Positions 50,419 to 59,640 of a DNA stretch of 64,000 bases are shown piece by piece. The notes under the pieces were generated by a model. It saw nothing but the letters and a program-made list of their open reading frames with translations. It was not told the DNA's origin and ran no database searches. Positions within the stretch are counted from its first letter, which is position 1; each line of letters begins with the position of its first letter. A program made the position numbers and the translations under genes. Source of the DNA: Mycolicibacterium wolinskyi (GTDB lineage: Bacteria; Actinomycetota; Actinomycetes; Mycobacteriales; Mycobacteriaceae). The stretch is taken from contig NZ_LQQA01000030.1 in the NCBI RefSeq assembly GCF_002101965.1, forward strand, positions 310,001 through 374,000, given 5' to 3'.

Positions 50419-50721
50419 GTGGCGAGCGTGAACATCAAGCCACTCGAGGACAAGATCCTCGTTCAGGCCAACGAGGCCGAGACCACGACCGCTTCCGGTC
50501 TGGTCATCCCCGACACCGCCAAGGAGAAGCCGCAGGAAGGCACCGTCGTCGCAGTTGGCCCCGGCCGCTGGGATGAGGACGGCGAGAAGCGGATCCCCCT
50601 GGACGTTGCCGAGGGCGACACCGTCATCTACAGCAAGTACGGCGGCACCGAGATCAAGTACAACGGCGAGGAGTACCTGATCCTGTCGGCCCGCGACGTG
50701 CTGGCTGTCGTCTCCAAGTAA
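50419..50721 (+). CDS. groES: Co-chaperonin GroES (10 kDa)
   Basis: The 100-residue protein starts at GTG 50419 behind GTGGAGG and reads ASVNIKPLEDKILVQANEAE, with the mobile loop TTASGLVIPDTAKEKPQEG and the roof and barrel segments VAVGPGRWDEDG and IYSKYGGTEIKYNGEEYLIL. It caps the chaperonin. The leader is about 135 nt downstream of the CIRCE element. groEL1 follows after an 82-bp structured spacer. Confidence 0.98.
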   Translation: MASVNIKPLEDKILVQANEAETTTASGLVIPDTAKEKPQEGTVVAVGPGRWDEDGEKRIPLDVAEGDTVIYSKYGGTEIKYNGEEYLILSARDVLAVVSK

Positions 50722-50724
50722 AAG

Positions 50725-50779
50725 CACCCGTGTCCCGCCCCGGAGATCCCCGTGCCAACACGGGTGGTTTCCGGGGCGG
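50725..50779 (+). ncRNA. groES-groEL1 intercistronic RNA structure with competing pairings
   Basis: CCGCCCCGGA (50735-50744) pairs perfectly with TCCGGGGCGG (50770-50779), and inside it CCCGTG (50749-50754) pairs with CACGGG (50759-50764) over a CCAA tetraloop, giving one long hairpin. CACCCGTGT (50725-50733) is also perfectly complementary to ACACGGGTG (50758-50766), overlapping the inner stem. The two states compete or form a pseudoknot. No T-run follows, so it is not a terminator. It lies 24 bp before groEL1. Confidence 0.75.
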
Positions 50780-50803
50780 TATGCGTATCAAGGAAAGACA
50801 TCT

Positions 50804-52423
<1,620 letters not shown>

Positions 52424-52437
52424 GTTCTGCTGACGAG

Positions 52438-52470
52438 ACACCCCTGGTCCTTTTGGGCCGGGGGTGTTTT
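52438..52470 (+). terminator. Intrinsic terminator of groESL1
   Basis: ACACCCCTGGTCC (52438-52450) and GGGCCGGGGGTGT (52455-52467) form a GC-rich stem with TTTT as loop, followed by more T residues. It lies 15 bp after the groEL1 stop. Confidence 0.85.
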
Positions 52471-52493
52471 CGTTGGCGTCGGCCGACTGTGGG

Positions 52494-52532
52494 GCTTGTG
52501 CACGCGCAGCGGCTGAAAACCGTGCACAAGGC
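52494..52532. repeat. Intergenic palindrome F (10-bp perfect stem)
   Basis: CTTGTGCACG (52495-52504) is complementary to CGTGCACAAG (52521-52530) around a 16-nt loop. It lies between the groEL1 terminator and a small zinc-ribbon gene. The CTTGTG element recalls copies A and C, but the rest differs, so membership in that family is uncertain. Confidence 0.6.
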
Positions 52533-52581
52533 ACACATTGGCAGCCCGGACATCGAAAATATGTTCGATTAGCATCGATGC

Positions 52582-52794
52582 GTGCGCACGACTGAACCGG
52601 CACCGCCGCGCTGTCCGAACGGTCATCGGCTGGGCCCTCATGAGGTGTTGGTCGGCTGGTTCCCCTGCCTGTGCACGCCCGGCCATGGCGGTCATCGCAC
52701 GTACTACTGCCGCGCCTGCGGGGCCGAGATCTGGCGGCCGCCGTGCCGGCGTCCGCGTGGGTCCACGCTCAGTTGTCAGACTCCGGCGCGCTAG
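52582..52794 (+). CDS. Small zinc-ribbon-like protein
   Basis: The 70-residue product has clustered putative zinc ligands: CPNGHRLG, WFPCLCTPGHGGH and YYCRACGAEIW, with a late CQTPAR. This Cys/His spacing suggests one treble-clef or zinc-ribbon domain. GTG 52582 lies 6 bp after TAGCAT (52570-52575), a good -10 box, so its mRNA is probably leaderless. The gene is convergent with whiB3 and shares a bidirectional terminator with it. Function is unknown. Confidence 0.7.
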   Translation: MRTTEPAPPRCPNGHRLGPHEVLVGWFPCLCTPGHGGHRTYYCRACGAEIWRPPCRRPRGSTLSCQTPAR

Positions 52795-52814
52795 CTGAAC
52801 GGGCCGCACTAGCA

Positions 52815-52851
52815 ATAAGGCCCCCATTCCGCAGTGGAATAGGGGTCTTAT
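52815..52851. terminator. Bidirectional terminator between the zinc-ribbon gene and whiB3
   Basis: ATAAGGCCCCCATTCC (52815-52830) can pair with GGAATAGGGGTCTTAT (52836-52851) with small irregularities. The stem lies between the convergent stop codons at 52794 and 52869. The A/T-rich outer ends provide U-tract-like sequence in both directions. Confidence 0.75.
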
Positions 52852-52868
52852 CGCATTTGCTGGCGGGG

Positions 52869-53159
52869 TCAGGCGCTGCGACGGATGCCGCGTTTGAGCA
52901 GTAGCTCGCGCTCGGATTCGGACAGCCCGCCCCAGATGCCGTATGGCTCGCCGACGGCCAGTGCGTGGGACCGGCATTGGGCGATGACGGGGCAGCTGCG
53001 GCACATCTCCTTGGCGCGCATCTCACGCTGAGCTCGGGCGCGTCCCCGTTCACCGTCGGGGTGGAAGAACATTGACGAGTCGACGCCACGGCAAAGGCCC
53101 TGCATCTGCCAATCCCAGATGTCCGCGTTGGGTCCGGGTAGCTGCTGCGGCTGCGGCAT
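52869..53159 (-). CDS. whiB3: Redox-sensing transcription factor WhiB3
   Basis: The 96-residue product from ATG 53159 has the four cluster cysteines: QGLCRGVDSSMFFHPD, EMCRSCPV and AQCRSHA, i.e. C-x29-C-x2-C-x5-C. The WhiB turn GIWGGLSESERELL and a basic C-terminus (KRGIRRSA) follow. It binds a [4Fe-4S] cluster and SigA and controls redox and lipid genes. Position next to groEL1 and sigD matches Rv3416. An upstream in-frame ATG at 53186 would add nine residues. Confidence 0.96.
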   Translation of the reverse strand: MPQPQQLPGPNADIWDWQMQGLCRGVDSSMFFHPDGERGRARAQREMRAKEMCRSCPVIAQCRSHALAVGEPYGIWGGLSESERELLLKRGIRRSA

Positions 53160-53594
53160 TAGGAAAACCCCTCTCTGCGCGCCCATTTCGCTTTTGCGGA
53201 GTGGGCGTGAGTCGGTGGAACCGAACTGAGCACGTGTCGCCGATGACCTCTCGTGCACACAAACTAGGGGCGCTCAATAATTCCCGTCAATAGCCTGAAC
53301 GTGTGCTCAATGACATAACCGCAGGTCGAGAATTTACATCACGTTCATCGTTGTGATGCGCTGGCCGCGACAACCGTGTTAGGGCGTGGGCAGAGGTTAA
53401 CCTGTTTTCGCTGTTCGTGCTGGCTGAGCAGCCGAAAAGATTTCCTAGCGGCCGGTAGTTAGTTGACTTGGCATTAACATCGAAGCCATCAATTGTTAAC
53501 TAATGCGGATCGCGCAATATTAATTACCTGTATCCGGCGGTACCCGGTTCCCGCGGACCCACAATTGATGGCCTATTGATAGCGTCGCCCATCG
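53160..53594. promoter_or_regulatory. Long AT-rich control region upstream of whiB3
   Basis: This 435-bp stretch has no credible gene and serves the divergent whiB3 and Rv3415c-like genes. It contains the inverted repeat CATCAC (53337-53342)/GTGATG (53353-53358) with a 10-bp spacer, and a nested pair TTAACA (53474-53479)/TGTTAA (53494-53499) flanked by GCATTA/TAATGC. The stretch 53455-53540 is notably AT-rich for this genome. These are candidate sites for whiB3 regulators, but none matches a motif I can name. Confidence 0.5.
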
Positions 53595-54386
53595 ATGACC
53601 GCAACAGGACAAGCCGCCGCCGTGCTGGCTAACGCCGCGTTCGGCGACGACCCGGGCCGCTGGCCGTTGCCGACTGCGACGTCGTCAGAGGACAGGTGGC
53701 TGCGCGCGGTCGCCGCCGGGGGACAGGGTCGCTACGCATGCGCGCTCGCTGAACTCGCCGAGCTCAGCCGGACCGCGTCGGGTCCGTTGCTGTCGCTGGC
53801 ATACAGCACGCGCGCGTCGTTTTTGCGCCAGACCGGTTGGCACACCCGCGCCCGCGGCGCCGACGGCATGGCCTTGGCGCACTGCGGCCAGGACCCGGAG
53901 GCCGCCTCCGACGCGCTCGTCGGCCTGGCCGCCGACGCGCTCGGAGTCGGCAGGTTCGGGGTTTCGGCGCGCCTTCTGGAGCGCGCACATCTGATCGACG
54001 CCCCGCGCATCCGGACGGCCGTGCGGCTCGCCTGGGTCAGCGCCGAGCTGGCGATGGCCCGCGGTGACGGCGCCGCCGCGGTCGGCCATGCCGAACGCGG
54101 GGTGCTGGCGGCGGCCGACTATGGCTCGACGCGCCACGCGATCAAATCGGATGTGGTGCTCGCCGCCGCGTTGTGTTCGGCCGGCCGGCTCGACGCCGCA
54201 CGCGAGGTCGCCGACGCCGCACTGCCGGCCGCCGAGCAGTCCGGAATGATCCCGCTGCGCTGGGCGTTGGCGTGTCTGCTCGCCGACATCGGCAGCACCG
54301 CCCACACGGCCGCGCAGGTCTTCGAGATCCGCGATGTCAGCGCAGATACAGTGCGTCGCAGAGGAGGAGTGTGGTCCGGGCGCTGA
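53595..54386 (+). CDS. Conserved mycobacterial hypothetical protein, TPR-like helical (Rv3415c-like)
   Basis: The 263-residue product is almost wholly alpha-helical and Ala/Leu/Arg rich, with repeated helix pairs of about 34-40 residues (for example LRAVAAGGQGRYACALAELA, ASDALVGLAADALGVGRFGV, VVLAAALCSAGRLDAAREVA), which suggests a TPR solenoid. No signal peptide, membrane segment or catalytic motif is seen. It lies between whiB3 and sigD as Rv3415c does. ATG 53595 follows a TATTGAT box closely, so a very short leader is possible. Confidence 0.8.
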   Translation: MTATGQAAAVLANAAFGDDPGRWPLPTATSSEDRWLRAVAAGGQGRYACALAELAELSRTASGPLLSLAYSTRASFLRQTGWHTRARGADGMALAHCGQDPEAASDALVGLAADALGVGRFGVSARLLERAHLIDAPRIRTAVRLAWVSAELAMARGDGAAAVGHAERGVLAAADYGSTRHAIKSDVVLAAALCSAGRLDAAREVADAALPAAEQSGMIPLRWALACLLADIGSTAHTAAQVFEIRDVSADTVRRRGGVWSGR

Positions 54387-54486
54387 TCGCATCGAGCCGG
54401 GCCACTCGCACCTGATCGTTATTGTTTAGCTGGACCAACCGACCCGCGGGTGTCGGTGCTACGTAACGCTGGAGATATCGCCCACG

Positions 54487-55065
54487 ATGACAAGTTCGGG
54501 AGACCGTCTCGACGCTGTCGTTGCTGAGGCAGTGGCTGGCGATCGGAACGCGCTCCGGGAAGTGCTGGAGATCATTCGGCCGATCATCGTCAGATATGTC
54601 CGGGCGAGGGTCGGGTCAACCGAGCGAAGTGGTCTCTCAGCAGATGACGTTGCGCAGGAGGTTTGCTTGGCCGCCATCACGGCGCTGCCGCGATACAAAG
54701 ATCAGGGACGCCCGTTCCTGGCCTTTGTGTATGGCATCGCTGCGCACAAGGTTGCCGACGCGCATCGCGCGGCAGCCAGGAATCGCGCCGAGCCCACGGA
54801 CGTGGTGCCCGAGCGGTTCTCGCTTGACGCGGGCCCCGAGCAGTCGGCGCTGGACTCCGAATCGTCGGCGCGGATGGCGAAACTGCTGTCGGTGCTGCCG
54901 GAGAAGCAGCGCGAGATCCTGATCCTGCGCGTCGTCGTGGGCATGAGCGCCGAGGAGACCGCCGAGGCCGTCGGCAGCACCGCAGGCGCGGTGCGGGTGG
55001 CTCAGCACCGGGCACTGGCGCGGCTCAAGACGGAGATCATGGCGACGGGACGGGATCATGCCTGA
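54487..55065 (+). CDS. sigD: ECF RNA polymerase sigma factor SigD
   Basis: The 192-residue factor has region 2 (ALREVLEIIRPIIVRYVRAR, DDVAQEVCLAAITALPRYKD, RPFLAFVYGIAAHKVADAHR) and region 4 (AKLLSVLPEKQREILILRVV, GMSAEETAEAVGSTAGAVRV). SigD of mycobacteria contributes to starvation gene expression. Its 3' end overlaps by 8 bp the gene of its cognate anti-sigma factor, so the pair is coupled. Confidence 0.96.
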   Translation: MTSSGDRLDAVVAEAVAGDRNALREVLEIIRPIIVRYVRARVGSTERSGLSADDVAQEVCLAAITALPRYKDQGRPFLAFVYGIAAHKVADAHRAAARNRAEPTDVVPERFSLDAGPEQSALDSESSARMAKLLSVLPEKQREILILRVVVGMSAEETAEAVGSTAGAVRVAQHRALARLKTEIMATGRDHA

Positions 55066-56221
55066 CTTCGGCCGCTGGACTTCGAACGGCGGTGATCCGT
55101 CACTCAACGAGATCAACCGCACCGACCGGTTCATCGAAGCGCTCTCGGTGGAACGGCCGGTCTACTCGACCGACCCCGAAGAGGCCGAACTGGCCTACCT
55201 GCTGGCCGGCTGGCGCGACGAGGCACGGCAGAAACCCATGACCGGCATCGTCGCACCGCGCGACGCCGTCGCGGCGCTCAACCGGGCGACCTCGCGAAAC
55301 CGCACCCGCGCGCCGTTGGCGCTGATCGGTTCGGTCGCGGCCGCGATGCTGTGTCTGGGCGGCTTCGGTGCCGCGGTGTACGGCGCAGGCCCGGGAGACG
55401 CCCTCTACGGCATGCGCAGCGCGCTGTTCGGCGAGCAGGTCCGCCGGGACGTTCAAGTCGAGCTCGCATCGAGCGAACTGCAGCAGGTGCAGCAGCTGAT
55501 CGATCAGGGGCAGTGGCAGGAGGCTCAGCAGAAGCTGCAGACGCTGACGACAACGGTCGCGACGGTCGGCGACGCCGAGCAGAAGCAGGAGCTCGTCACC
55601 CAGTGGCAGGAACTGTCGGTGAAGGTGGAAAACCGCGATCCGAACGCGACGGTGCCACCGGACGCGCCGCCGCCGGTGCTGCCCGAGGTCACCGTGACGA
55701 CCACGCCAGGGGCGGGTCCGTCCGAGTCGACGAGCCCGACGAGTTCTCCGTCGGAGACCTCGACACCAGGGGAGTCGACGACACCGTCGTCGGAACCGAC
55801 CAGCCCGGCGACGTCGACGACCGCGCCGCCGACCGAGACGTCATCGCCGACCAACACGAATGAGCCATCGACTCCGCCGTCGTCGGCGACCGTCACACCG
55901 TCGAGTCCGGCTGTCGAGTTGCCGCCGACCTCACAGACCACTGTGGTGACCACGCCTGCGCCGACCAGCGTCACCACGGTGCCCGCGCCTGCCGTCACGA
56001 CGGAGCCGGAGCCGACGGTCGAGCCGACAACCGAGCCGACGCTGCCGCCGGTCACGCGCACCACGACAACGACGTTGCCTCCGGTGGCGATTCCGCCCGC
56101 GGAGGAACCTGAGCCTGCGCGCGGTGGGGCGGCCGACGGGGATCAGAACGAAGGGTCGGCGCCGATCATCGAACTGCCCCTACTACCCGGGATGGGCGGG
56201 CACGGGAACGGTCAGCGGTAG
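55058..56221 (+). CDS. rsdA: Anti-sigma-D factor RsdA
   Basis: The 387-residue protein has an N-terminal cytoplasmic sigma-binding segment (DRFIEALSVERPVYSTDPEE, AELAYLLAGWRDEARQKP), one membrane helix (LALIGSVAAAMLCLGGFGAA, about residues 87-107), a coiled extracellular helix (DVQVELASSELQQVQQLIDQ) and about 170 residues of Thr/Ser/Pro repeats before the tail. This is RsdA, whose proteolysis frees SigD. The low-complexity exterior is longer than a simple linker and may contact the cell wall. Its stop overlaps the convergent DUF5319 gene by 10 bp. Confidence 0.93.
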   Translation: MPDFGRWTSNGGDPSLNEINRTDRFIEALSVERPVYSTDPEEAELAYLLAGWRDEARQKPMTGIVAPRDAVAALNRATSRNRTRAPLALIGSVAAAMLCLGGFGAAVYGAGPGDALYGMRSALFGEQVRRDVQVELASSELQQVQQLIDQGQWQEAQQKLQTLTTTVATVGDAEQKQELVTQWQELSVKVENRDPNATVPPDAPPPVLPEVTVTTTPGAGPSESTSPTSSPSETSTPGESTTPSSEPTSPATSTTAPPTETSSPTNTNEPSTPPSSATVTPSSPAVELPPTSQTTVVTTPAPTSVTTVPAPAVTTEPEPTVEPTTEPTLPPVTRTTTTTLPPVAIPPAEEPEPARGGAADGDQNEGSAPIIELPLLPGMGGHGNGQR

Positions 56222-56616
56222 CCGTCAGAATCCGACGTGGCCTCGTTGAGTGAAGCGTCGGCATAACCCCGGCAGTAGTCCCACGTCACATATGCGTCGG
56301 GCTCGGGGTCGTAGGCGGGTTCGTGCGGGCGCACCGTTCCGTCGACCAAGAGCTGCAGCAGGTTGGCGCGCAGCATGTCCCAGTCGTGGTAGTGGTCCTG
56401 CTGGCATTCGTCGCAGCACACCACCAGGCCGCGGATTCCCTTGTGCGCCAACAACGCCTCATACACCGCGAGGTCGGCGAGGTCAGCCTCGACAGCCGTC
56501 CGCTCCTGAGGGTCCAGTGGCTGGCCCGGCTCGATCGCGTCGAGCGCAGCCGAAGGGTCGCACGGATCGTCGGCGAAGGGATCGGGTGGCAAACCAGGTG
56601 GAAGGTGGTCACGCAC
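56212..56616 (-). CDS. DUF5319 family protein (Rv3412-like)
   Basis: The 134-residue acidic protein begins VRDHLPPGLPPDPFADDPCD and contains GLVVCCDECQQDHYHDWDML, a Cys/His cluster that could bind a metal, and ends YVTWDYCRGYADASLNEATS. This is the strongly conserved actinobacterial DUF5319 family, whose function is unknown. GTG 56616 lies 7 bp after TAGTGT (56624-56629, minus strand), so the mRNA is likely leaderless. It is divergent from guaB2. Confidence 0.9.
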   Translation of the reverse strand: MRDHLPPGLPPDPFADDPCDPSAALDAIEPGQPLDPQERTAVEADLADLAVYEALLAHKGIRGLVVCCDECQQDHYHDWDMLRANLLQLLVDGTVRPHEPAYDPEPDAYVTWDYCRGYADASLNEATSDSDGYR

Positions 56617-56758
56617 GTGTTCCACACTACGCAGCCGCACAGGTATCGCGCCAGCCGTCCCGATGTGCAACGAAGCGGCAACATCGCGGCCGATAGACGA
56701 GCCGATAAGATTGGGTGAGAAGTCCGCGCCCGCGTCTGCTCACTGGAGGGCCCCGCCC

Positions 56759-58300
56759 ATGTCGATCGCTGAAAGCAGCGTTCCCATTGCCGTACCGGTG
56801 CCGACCGGCGGCGACGATCCGACCAAGATCGCCATGCTCGGCCTGACGTTCGACGACGTGCTGCTGTTGCCTGCCGCTTCGGATGTGGTGCCCGCCAACG
56901 CGGACACCTCCAGCCAGCTGACCCGCAAGATCCGGCTGCGGGTGCCGCTCGTCAGCTCCGCAATGGACACCGTCACCGAGGCGCGCATGGCCATCGCGAT
57001 GGCCCGCGCCGGTGGCATGGGTGTGCTGCACCGCAACCTGCCGGTCGGTGAGCAGGCCGGGCAGGTCGAGACGGTCAAGCGGTCCGAGGCCGGCATGGTC
57101 ACCGATCCGGTGACGTGCTCGCCCGACAACACGCTCGCCGAGGTCGACGCGATGTGTGCGCGCTTCCGTATCTCCGGGCTACCGGTTGTCGACGACACCG
57201 GCGAGCTCGTCGGCATCATCACCAACCGCGACATGCGCTTCGAGGTCGATCAGAGCAAGCCGGTCTCCGAGGTGATGACCAAGGCGCCGCTGATCACCGC
57301 CCAGGAAGGCGTCTCGGCCGAAGCCGCGCTCGGGCTGCTGCGCCGGCACAAGATCGAGAAGCTGCCGATCGTCGACGGGCACGGCAAGCTGACGGGTCTC
57401 ATCACCGTCAAGGACTTCGTCAAGACCGAGCAGTTCCCGTTGTCCACCAAGGACAGCGACGGCAGGCTGCTGGTCGGCGCCGCGGTCGGCGTCGGTGATG
57501 ACGCCTGGACGCGGGCCATGACGCTGGTCGACGCCGGGGTCGACGTGTTGATCGTCGATACCGCCCACGCCCACAACCGCGGCGTGCTCGACATGGTGCA
57601 CCGGCTCAAGACGGTCGTCGGCGACCGCGTCGAGGTGGTCGGCGGCAACGTCGCCACGCGCGCCGCCGCGGCCGCACTGGTCGAGGCAGGCGCCGACGCG
57701 GTGAAGGTCGGTGTGGGTCCCGGTTCGATCTGCACGACGCGTGTGGTCGCCGGTGTCGGCGCCCCGCAGATCACCGCGATCCTGGAGGCCGTCGCGGCCT
57801 GCAAGCCCTACGGCGTTCCGGTGATCGCCGACGGTGGTCTGCAGTACTCGGGTGACATCGCCAAGGCGCTGGCCGCCGGGGCATCGACTGCGATGCTGGG
57901 GTCGCTGCTGGCCGGCACCGCAGAGTCGCCCGGCGAGCTGATCTTCGTCAACGGCAAGCAGTTCAAGAGCTACCGCGGCATGGGCTCACTCGGTGCCATG
58001 CAGACACGTGGCCCGCAGAAGAGCTACTCGAAAGACCGTTACTTCCAGGACGATGTGCTCTCCGAGGACAAGCTCGTTCCGGAAGGCATCGAGGGCCGCG
58101 TGCCGTTCCGCGGGCCGCTGTCGACGGTCATCCATCAGCTGACCGGCGGCCTGCGCGCCGCGATGGGCTACACCGGCTCGGCCACCATCGAGCAGTTGCA
58201 GCAGGCTCAGTTCGTGCAGATCACGGCGGCCGGGCTGAAGGAAAGCCACCCGCACGACATCACGATGACTGTCGAGGCACCCAACTACTACACCCGCTGA
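56759..58300 (+). CDS. guaB2: Inosine-5'-monophosphate dehydrogenase
   Basis: The 513-residue enzyme shows MLGLTFDDVLLLPAASDVVP, two CBS domains (about 120-240; MVTDPVTCSPDNTLAEVDAM, VMTKAPLITAQEGVSAEAAL), the catalytic loop KVGVGPGSICTTRVVAGVG with its Cys, and the flap region PEGIEGRVPFRGPL. It oxidises IMP to XMP, the committed step to guanine nucleotides, and is the essential mycobacterial isoform. ATG 56759 has GGAGG 9 nt upstream, and a TAAGAT -10-like box lies at 56705-56710. guaB3 follows 19 bp later. Confidence 0.98.
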   Translation: MSIAESSVPIAVPVPTGGDDPTKIAMLGLTFDDVLLLPAASDVVPANADTSSQLTRKIRLRVPLVSSAMDTVTEARMAIAMARAGGMGVLHRNLPVGEQAGQVETVKRSEAGMVTDPVTCSPDNTLAEVDAMCARFRISGLPVVDDTGELVGIITNRDMRFEVDQSKPVSEVMTKAPLITAQEGVSAEAALGLLRRHKIEKLPIVDGHGKLTGLITVKDFVKTEQFPLSTKDSDGRLLVGAAVGVGDDAWTRAMTLVDAGVDVLIVDTAHAHNRGVLDMVHRLKTVVGDRVEVVGGNVATRAAAAALVEAGADAVKVGVGPGSICTTRVVAGVGAPQITAILEAVAACKPYGVPVIADGGLQYSGDIAKALAAGASTAMLGSLLAGTAESPGELIFVNGKQFKSYRGMGSLGAMQTRGPQKSYSKDRYFQDDVLSEDKLVPEGIEGRVPFRGPLSTVIHQLTGGLRAAMGYTGSATIEQLQQAQFVQITAAGLKESHPHDITMTVEAPNYYTR

Positions 58301-58319
58301 CAAGGGGAGTCTTCAGGTC

Positions 58320-59456
58320 ATGCGTGACATGGTTGAAATCGGCATGGGCAGAACTGCCCGCCGCACCTATGAACTCGACGACATCACGATCGTGCCGTCG
58401 CGGCGCACTCGCTCGTCGAAGGATGTGTCGACGGCGTGGCAGCTCGATGCCTACCGGTTCGAGATCCCGGTGGTCTCACATCCCACCGACGCGCTGGTGT
58501 CGCCGGAGTTCGCGATCGAGCTCGGTCGGCTCGGCGGGCTCGGCGTCCTCAACGGCGAAGGCCTGATCGGCAGGCACGCCGATGTCGAGGAGAAGATCGC
58601 CCAGGTCATCGAGGCCGCCGCCAAGGAGCCCGAGCCGTCGGCCGCGATCCGCTTGTTGCAGCAACTGCATGCCGCACCGCTCGATCCCGATCTCCTCGGC
58701 GCCGCGGTCGCCCGGATCCGTGAAGCGGGCGTGACGACGGCAGTGCGGGTCAGTCCCCAGAATGCGCAGGCGCTGACGCCGACGCTGGTCCAGGCCGGCA
58801 TCGACCTGCTGGTCATCCAGGGCACCATCATCTCGGCCGAACGCGTCGCGCAGGACGGCGAGCCGCTCAACCTCAAGACCTTCATCTCCGAGCTCGACGT
58901 ACCCGTCGTGGCAGGCGGCGTCCTCGACCACCGCACGGCGCTGCACCTCATGCGTACCGGCGCGGCGGGCGTCATCGTCGGCTACGGCTCGACGAGCGGT
59001 GTCACCACGAGCGACGAGGTCCTCGGCATCAGCGTCCCGATGGCCACCGCGATCGCCGACGCCGCCGCCGCACGCCGCGAATACCTCGACGAGACCGGCG
59101 GCCGGTACGTGCACGTGCTCGCCGACGGCGACATCCACTCTTCGGGCGATCTCGCCAAGGCCATCGCGTGCGGCGCCGACGCCGTCGTGTTGGGCACGCC
59201 GCTGGCGACCTCGGCCGAGGCGCTCGGTGGCGGCTGGTTCTGGCCGGCAGCCGCGGCGCATCCGTCACTGCCGCGCGGTGCGCTCCTGCAGGTGGCCCTC
59301 GGCGAGCGGCCCGCGCTCGAGCAGGTGCTCACCGGCCCGTCCGACGATCCGTTCGGTTCGCTGAACCTGGTCGGCGGCTTGCGCCGGTCCATGGCCAAGG
59401 CGGGCTACTGCGATCTCAAGGAATTCCAGAAGGTCGGGCTCACGGTCGGCTCTTGA
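58320..59456 (+). CDS. guaB3: GuaB3 family IMP dehydrogenase-related protein
   Basis: The 378-residue protein starts VEIGMGRTARRTYELDDITI and has the TIM barrel of IMPDH/GMPR enzymes without CBS domains. Where IMPDH has the catalytic Cys loop GPGSICTTR, this protein has VGYGSTSGVTTSDEV without Cys, so it cannot perform the classical IMPDH reaction. GuaB3 proteins are conserved and linked to guaB2 in actinobacteria; a related cyanobacterial GuaB3 has been assigned GMP reductase activity. The role here is unresolved. Confidence 0.94.
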   Translation: MRDMVEIGMGRTARRTYELDDITIVPSRRTRSSKDVSTAWQLDAYRFEIPVVSHPTDALVSPEFAIELGRLGGLGVLNGEGLIGRHADVEEKIAQVIEAAAKEPEPSAAIRLLQQLHAAPLDPDLLGAAVARIREAGVTTAVRVSPQNAQALTPTLVQAGIDLLVIQGTIISAERVAQDGEPLNLKTFISELDVPVVAGGVLDHRTALHLMRTGAAGVIVGYGSTSGVTTSDEVLGISVPMATAIADAAAARREYLDETGGRYVHVLADGDIHSSGDLAKAIACGADAVVLGTPLATSAEALGGGWFWPAAAAHPSLPRGALLQVALGERPALEQVLTGPSDDPFGSLNLVGGLRRSMAKAGYCDLKEFQKVGLTVGS

Positions 59457-59493
59457 TCGTTGCCGCTCCTCGGCACTCGGCCGCCCATGCCCG

Positions 59494-59549
59494 CGATTGT
59501 CACGCTGGCGTGGCTGTCGCGCCCGAGCGTCGCGCTAGCGTGACAATCG
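59494..59549. repeat. Long intergenic palindrome G (19-bp stem)
   Basis: Bases 59494-59512 pair with 59531-59549 with two G-T wobbles around an 18-nt loop; the arm starts CGATTGTCACGCT. Outer GCCC/GGGC bases can extend the stem past a 2-nt bulge. It lies between guaB3 and choD. The sequence differs from copies A-E. Confidence 0.8.
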
Positions 59550-59640
59550 GGCCGAGGTGAACCCTCCGAAACGGACATCTCCTTTACAAGTTAGGGCCTC
59601 CTGTCTAGAAGTTACCTGCCGGTAGCGTCATACTGATCAC

